Origin: an uncultured Alphaproteobacteria bacterium
GTDB lineage: Bacteria; Pseudomonadota; Alphaproteobacteria; MPNO01; UBA830
DNA: 56,479 bases
NCBI GenBank assembly: GCA_913046035.1
Contig: CAJWSW010000010.1
Coordinates: forward strand, 1 to 56,479
Direction: 5' to 3'
In this document: piece by piece, positions 52,353-56,479 of the stretch
How the letters are laid out: the number at the start of each line of letters is the position of its first letter
Numbering within the stretch: the first letter of the stretch is position 1
Made by a program: the position numbers and the translations under genes
Notes under the pieces: model-generated
Databases searched by the model: none
What the model was told of the DNA's origin: nothing
Seen by the model: only the letters and a program-made list of their open reading frames with translations

Positions 52353-52841
52353 TCAGATTGGAATTACAATCAGCGTGTGAATACGATTTGAGTCCGTGAC
52401 AACAAGCCTTTTTTTAAACAGAGGCTTATCGTCTTCAAAAACGATCTCGTCCAAGAACTTTCCGGCACAAAATACAGACATGTCACCCTCCTGCATCGTC
52501 CGAACAACAAGGAATGATGTTTCCACCTGAAAAACATTTTCATCGCTCCTAGAAATGCGGCTCGCAGATTGAATATGACGGTAACAATGCGGCTCAAAAA
52601 CATTTGCTTCCCGCAAGGCAAGGATACGGTCTTGCAGCATTCCCTTGCTAGAGCAATCCATGACGCCGATCCGCATTCCCTTTTCATGATTATCTCGATT
52701 AATGATTCGGTAAGAGCACTCGTCTACGAAAAATTCTGGCCATTCTTCTAGCCGATCATCGTCGATGGCATGCGCATAATCAGCAACAAGGTTCTCAATT
52801 TTTCGGCGAACTTCCGCTCCCACATAAACTGACCCTGCCAT
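52353..52841 (-). CDS. Aromatic-ring-hydroxylating dioxygenase, beta (small) subunit
   Basis: A 162-residue SnoaL/NTF2-like-fold subunit. YAHAIDDDRLEEWPEFFVDECSYRI at about 24-48 and FEPHCYRHIQSASRI are conserved in beta subunits of benzoate-, anthranilate- and terephthalate-type dioxygenases. It has a structural role in the alpha3beta3 enzyme. I start at the ATG at 52841, two bases after the alpha-subunit stop; a TTG at 52859 would overlap the alpha gene. Confidence 0.9.
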   Translation of the reverse strand: MAGSVYVGAEVRRKIENLVADYAHAIDDDRLEEWPEFFVDECSYRIINRDNHEKGMRIGVMDCSSKGMLQDRILALREANVFEPHCYRHIQSASRISRSDENVFQVETSFLVVRTMQEGDMSVFCAGKFLDEIVFEDDKPLFKKRLVVTDSNRIHTLIVIPI

Positions 52842-52843
52842 GA

Positions 52844-54085
52844 TCAGAACCCCATGCAATCACGATAACCCTGCCAAAAGCCGCGAATAGATACCTCAGT
52901 AGCCCGGCCTTCGGCACTAGGCGCGACATCTCGCCCCCCCATCTGGACGATCGTTGTCTTTTCATGGTCACGTTTTGTACCACGTTGAATCCAACCGCCG
53001 ACCACGCCATCCTCCATAGATATAACGCCGCCTGGCCCGATCATATTGGACTGCTTGATCCGAATTTCTTGTTGCTCATTGGTATCCTCTGGTGTGCCAA
53101 ACACCCACCACAACAATTCACACTCTTCCGGGCCTTTGGGCAGACACAGGCGTAAAGCTAGTGAATTAGAAATCTGCTGCACGACGAAGTTTGGGTATGT
53201 CGATTGTATAGCCAGAGTTGTTCCACACTCGAATTCTCGCCAGCCTTTTACCAGTGTGGGATCTGCCAGGGTGTAACCGTCCTTAACAGCACGCAGCTTT
53301 TTGGCATCGTACTGATCTTCTTCACGATCAGTCTCGGCGATGGAATAACTAATGTGATGCCAACCATTATCCGAAAGCTTGATTCCACCTTTCATGGAGA
53401 GACGATTTATCCGGAACGTCGCTTGGAACATGTGCAAAATGCTCGCATGGTAGGAATCTCGCACATTTTCCATGTACAGCTTCCAATTGTTAGGCATGTA
53501 CTGACTGTAGGTGCCCAGCAGCACCATTCCACGGCCAACTACCCGGTCAATATTTTCAACCATTTCGTCGCCAAGCCAATCAGTTAGGGGTGCGACATCA
53601 TCTGAAAAAGTGGCGAATATCAATCCTTGGTATACGGCGACACGAAGACGCTGAAGCCCGTGATCCTCACGGTTGAAATCGTCAGGCATTCCGCCCTTCC
53701 TACCAACGCCCTTCCCAAAGGCAACGCTCTTCAAATTACCCTGCAGGTCATACCGCCAATTGTGATAAACACAGGTTAACTCCTCCGAATTCCCCTCCCG
53801 TTTGATACAGATAAGATTGCCACGATGAGAACAACGATTGACGATAACCTGAACCTTCCTCTCTAGATCACGAAGAACGATAACTGGAGTATCGCCAATA
53901 TAGGTTGTGATGAAGTCGCCAGGTTTACTGACCTCCTGATCCGTCCCTACAAAACTCCAGATTGGACCACGGAATATCCGGCGTTGCTCGTCGTCGTAAT
54001 TATCTGGGTCGGTATATATTTTGTAGGGGATCCGACTAACGCCGTCGTTGGGCCATTCAATTTTTTGGGTGTTGGATTCGGCCAT
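52844..54085 (-). CDS. Aromatic-ring-hydroxylating dioxygenase, alpha (large) subunit
   Basis: A 413-residue Rieske non-heme iron oxygenase. The Rieske ligands are Cys85-x-His87 (RCSHRGN) and Cys105-x2-His108 (CVYHNW). The mononuclear iron site is Asp210, His213 and His218 in DSYHASILH, with the third acidic ligand expected near SMEDG around 358. The length equals that of terephthalate dioxygenase TphA2 as I recall it, and the PdxA-like partner supports a carboxylated aromatic substrate. It is first in the leftward alpha-beta-PdxA operon. Its redox partners start about 210 bases away on the other strand. Confidence 0.93.
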   Translation of the reverse strand: MAESNTQKIEWPNDGVSRIPYKIYTDPDNYDDEQRRIFRGPIWSFVGTDQEVSKPGDFITTYIGDTPVIVLRDLERKVQVIVNRCSHRGNLICIKREGNSEELTCVYHNWRYDLQGNLKSVAFGKGVGRKGGMPDDFNREDHGLQRLRVAVYQGLIFATFSDDVAPLTDWLGDEMVENIDRVVGRGMVLLGTYSQYMPNNWKLYMENVRDSYHASILHMFQATFRINRLSMKGGIKLSDNGWHHISYSIAETDREEDQYDAKKLRAVKDGYTLADPTLVKGWREFECGTTLAIQSTYPNFVVQQISNSLALRLCLPKGPEECELLWWVFGTPEDTNEQQEIRIKQSNMIGPGGVISMEDGVVGGWIQRGTKRDHEKTTIVQMGGRDVAPSAEGRATEVSIRGFWQGYRDCMGF

Positions 54086-54293
54086 GTTTTGTCTCGCTTC
54101 AAAATTATAACCGCAAACATTAGCATGAACCGGGATTATGTTGGAAACTTTGTCCTAGACCAATCCCATTGAGAAACAGATGGTACGGAACTACTTTGAT
54201 GTCTATAGCGGTTGAGGGGCGGAGAGCTGTTTTGTAAACTCTAAGAGTATTGTCGGTTCTCAACAACACACATTAAACGAACGGATTTTCAAC

Positions 54294-54617
54294 ATGAGTG
54301 ACGTTACTTTTCATCAGGCAATTAAAACGGATCAGCTGGACGAAGATGAAGCATTGCAAGTCATCATTGAAGGCAAAGAGGTCGCAATTATCAACCTCGG
54401 CGGTGAGTTCTACGCGATGGACGATATATGCAGCCATGCATATGCCTCAATGGCCGACGGCTACCTCGAAGGTGAATGCCTTGAATGCCCTCTACACGGC
54501 GCGCAGTTCAATGTAAAAACAGGCAAGGCAGAAACACCACCCGCAACTGTGGACCTTGCCACTTATGAAGTAAAAATTGAGGGGGACGATATTCTTGTCG
54601 GCCTGCCCAATAGTTAA
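54294..54617 (+). CDS. Rieske ferredoxin of the aromatic dioxygenase
   Basis: A 107-residue Rieske-type ferredoxin with Cys46-x-His48 (CSH) and Cys65-x2-His68 (CPLH), separated by the normal 16 residues. ECPLHGAQFNVKTGKA is typical of BphF/BedB-like carriers. It carries electrons from the reductase 15 bases downstream to the divergent oxygenase. Promoters for both directions lie in 54086-54293, where an 11-base dyad ACTCTAAGAGT at 54238-54248 is the only symmetry I noticed. Confidence 0.93.
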   Translation: MSDVTFHQAIKTDQLDEDEALQVIIEGKEVAIINLGGEFYAMDDICSHAYASMADGYLEGECLECPLHGAQFNVKTGKAETPPATVDLATYEVKIEGDDILVGLPNS

Positions 54618-54632
54618 AAGGCCAAAAACTAC

Positions 54633-55859
54633 ATGAATGAGGATCAGACATTCGCGATAGTTGGGGCTGGCCAAGCTGGCGGTTGGGCAGCGAAAACCCT
54701 GCGCGACGAAGGTTTCGGCGGCCGGGTTCTGCTTATTGGAGACGAAAATTATCCGCCACACGAACGGCCACCTTTGTCAAAGGAAATCCTGCTGGGAGAT
54801 GCTGAAAAAGAAACCTGCTTCTTATGGCCTCCGACGGTGCTAAATGAAACTAATATCGAGATGCGTACCGGTATTCACGTTACAGAAATTAAACCAGAAG
54901 CGCATACGCTAATGCTTACAGGTGGTGAGCACGTTGTATGGGATAAGTTGATGATTGCGACAGGCGGCCGCGCGACTACGCTTCCGGCGGACGGCGCAGA
55001 CCTAGATGGCGTATTTACTTTGCGGACAATAAATGATTCCGAAGCTATCCGAGAAAATTTGAACGAGCATACAACAGTCTTAATCGTCGGCGCTGGATGG
55101 ATTGGCCTCGAAGTTGCATCAGCAGCCCGAAAGCGCGGTGCCAAAGCTATCGTTATCGAACGCGCGGACCGCGTCTGCGAAAGAGCGCTGGCACCCGACA
55201 TGTCCCAGTGGCTCCATGATCTCCATGTGCGAAATGGTGTCGAAATCCGCTACGGCGTCTCGATCGATTGTTTTGAGGGCGATGAAAAACTCGAACGCGC
55301 GGTAATGACTGATGGCAATATTATTGATTGTGACATTGCCGTGATAGGGATTGGCCTAACTCCAAATATTGAACTGGCACAAGCTGCGGGACTAGAGGTC
55401 AATGATGGGATCGTTGTGAATGAACAGGGCCAGACATCCCATCCTGATATCTATGCGGCAGGCGATAATGCCAATCACCCGAACGCCCTGCTGGGTCGGC
55501 GCATTCGACTGGAATCATGGGAAAACGCGCAAAACCAGGCGATCTGTGCGGCTAAGGCTATGCTCGGGCAAGAGATTACTTACGCCGAAATCCCTTGGTT
55601 CTGGTCTGATCAATACGGCGCGAATATTCAGTTAATGGGGCTTCCAGAAACCTGGGACGAAACGGTGGTTCGTGGAAATAGAGACAAGGCTGAATTTGTT
55701 GAATTCTATCTAAAGAACGGGCAAATCGAGGGGGCCGCAGCGATAAATAACCCTCGCGACCTGCGTTTCACGCGCCGTATGATGATGTCGAACAAGAAAT
55801 TTATCGCGTCCGAACTCGCCGATCAGGGAGTGAAACTCCAAAAGCTCCTAAAAGGCTAA
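54633..55859 (+). CDS. Ferredoxin reductase, FAD/NAD(P)H-dependent
   Basis: A 408-residue flavoprotein of the BphA4/putidaredoxin-reductase type. The FAD loop is IVGAGQAGGWAAKTL at about 9-23, RPPLSKEILLGD near 46-57 is family-specific, the NAD(P) loop is IVGAGWIGLEVASAARKRG near 150-168, and DIYAAGDNANHPN binds FAD in the second half. A C-terminal reductase domain starts near 320 (WSDQYGANIQLMG). With the ferredoxin and the alpha-beta oxygenase this makes a complete three-component dioxygenase. Confidence 0.93.
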   Translation: MNEDQTFAIVGAGQAGGWAAKTLRDEGFGGRVLLIGDENYPPHERPPLSKEILLGDAEKETCFLWPPTVLNETNIEMRTGIHVTEIKPEAHTLMLTGGEHVVWDKLMIATGGRATTLPADGADLDGVFTLRTINDSEAIRENLNEHTTVLIVGAGWIGLEVASAARKRGAKAIVIERADRVCERALAPDMSQWLHDLHVRNGVEIRYGVSIDCFEGDEKLERAVMTDGNIIDCDIAVIGIGLTPNIELAQAAGLEVNDGIVVNEQGQTSHPDIYAAGDNANHPNALLGRRIRLESWENAQNQAICAAKAMLGQEITYAEIPWFWSDQYGANIQLMGLPETWDETVVRGNRDKAEFVEFYLKNGQIEGAAAINNPRDLRFTRRMMMSNKKFIASELADQGVKLQKLLKG

Positions 55860-55868
55860 AGACAAGAA

Positions 55869-56303
55869 CTATAAAAGCCCAAGCTCTCGCAACTCATCCG
55901 CCATTTCCTGCGGCAATTCATCGTCCCCATCTTTAAAGCTGATGTCATCAGGGGGCACATCTTTGTGCTCGAGATAGCGCCAGCCTTGAAATGGCCTATG
56001 CGGGCGAGCGCGAACAGCCACCAAACCGGGTTCGAGGATTAGTGCACAACATGTCACCCCTTTGTAGTTTACCGTCTTCTCAATATCGACAATCCGCTGG
56101 CGGGCACGGATAGCGCGTTTAATAACCCAGTAAATTGAACCGTTAACAAGAAGTTCGTCTGCTCGCTTCGGCATTGAGCGTGTTAAATGTCGTAAGTACT
56201 TTTCGTTAGCGCCCTTGCCATCCACTAGTCTAGATTCTTGGCGCTCCCTTAGATGCGAAAAACTCTCTGCCCCAACAGCAAGCTTAATCAGATGTAAGCC
56301 CAT
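55869..56303 (-). CDS. DUF1489 family protein
   Basis: A 144-residue protein that I recognise as the alphaproteobacterial DUF1489 family. MGLHLIKLAVGAES opens it, TRSMPKRADELLVNGSIYWVIKRAIRARQRIVDIE is the core at about 42-77, and RPHRPFQGWRYLEHKDVPPD with a terminal LRELGLL closes it. The function is unknown to me. It is convergent with the reductase gene (9 bases apart) and looks like a core chromosomal gene next to the catabolic set. It is useful mainly as a lineage marker. Confidence 0.85.
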   Translation of the reverse strand: MGLHLIKLAVGAESFSHLRERQESRLVDGKGANEKYLRHLTRSMPKRADELLVNGSIYWVIKRAIRARQRIVDIEKTVNYKGVTCCALILEPGLVAVRARPHRPFQGWRYLEHKDVPPDDISFKDGDDELPQEMADELRELGLL

Positions 56304-56479
56304 GGCTTTATAATAAACTTACCGTAGAATTAATTCACGCCGCAAAACACAATACGCAAAAAATTAGGGACCATATTTTCCGCCGTATTTGTTTTCCTTC
56401 CAGCTTCGAACATTCAGTTTGTTTCCAGCAAAAAGCCAAACCTATTCCGGTCATTTGATAAAAAAGACCAGACCCGCTA
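56304..56479. other. Right-end noncoding segment
   Basis: About 175 bases upstream of the DUF1489 gene, AT-rich, with no recognisable gene or hairpin before the window ends. Confidence 0.4.

Overview
The window looks like chromosomal DNA of a free-living alphaproteobacterium with moderate GC content, possibly a marine Rhodospirillales-like lineage (inference). The taxonomic hints are a DUF1489 protein at the right end (a family I know mainly from Alphaproteobacteria), a dapA start at the left end close to alphaproteobacterial DapA, a good sigma-54 promoter, and a TRAP transporter beside an NMT1/SsuA-type ABC importer. I see no insertion sequence, integrase, phage gene or CRISPR array. The only RNA gene found is a tRNA-Gly(CCC) at 35637-35710. 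Nearly every other gene is a catabolic enzyme or a transporter, and no gene encodes a recognisable transcription factor.

Layout. 1-4.7 kb: partial dapA, a type II haloacid dehalogenase, an alpha/beta hydrolase, then a small Rieske protein / small unknown protein / amidohydrolase trio. 4.7-8 kb (minus): a four-gene operon of a FAH-family hydrolase, a DUF120 (archaeal riboflavin-kinase-like) protein, a mandelate-racemase-type enolase and a second FAH paralogue that has lost its metal site. 8.2-11.5 kb: a flavodoxin-fold oxidoreductase, an amidohydrolase and an N-carbamoyl-amino-acid-hydrolase-like M20 enzyme. 11.8-19.1 kb (plus): a sigma-54 promoter, then an ABC importer (binding protein, ATPase, two permeases), an aminotransferase, an SDR without catalytic residues, an alpha/beta hydrolase and a PhyH oxygenase. 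19.2-23.7 kb (minus): a TRAP transporter and a deaminase-type amidohydrolase. 24.3-29.7 kb (plus): a 2-oxoglutarate oxygenase and a three-subunit molybdenum hydroxylase whose iron-sulfur subunit is fused to a CoxG domain. 29.7-35.2 kb (minus): an M20 peptidase, a dihydroorotase/allantoinase-like enzyme, an SDR and another amidohydrolase. 36-41 kb (minus): a CoA-transferase, DMT exporter, ChaC-like cyclotransferase, SDR, methyltransferase and class II aldolase. 41.1-43.4 kb (plus): three tandem TauE/SafE permeases, coupled to a molybdopterin oxidoreductase and a RidA protein. 46.3-51.4 kb (plus): a lower meta-cleavage pathway in the gene order dmpC-E-F-G-H. 51.4-55.9 kb: a three-component Rieske aromatic dioxygenase with a PdxA/TphB-like dehydrogenase.

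How it fits together (inference). The left and middle parts look like uptake and hydrolysis of small nitrogen-containing ring compounds. There are five amidohydrolase-superfamily enzymes, two M20 amidases, a Mo hydroxylase and nitrogen-type (sigma-54) control of the importer. The right part looks like catabolism of a substituted aromatic acid: dihydroxylation by the Rieske dioxygenase, rearomatisation by the PdxA-like enzyme, and, after a ring cleavage that is not encoded here, conversion of a muconate-type intermediate to pyruvate and acetyl-CoA. The RidA protein may be a 2-aminomuconate deaminase and the TauE proteins may export sulfite or an organic sulfonate, so an amino- or sulfo-substituted aromatic is a testable substrate class.
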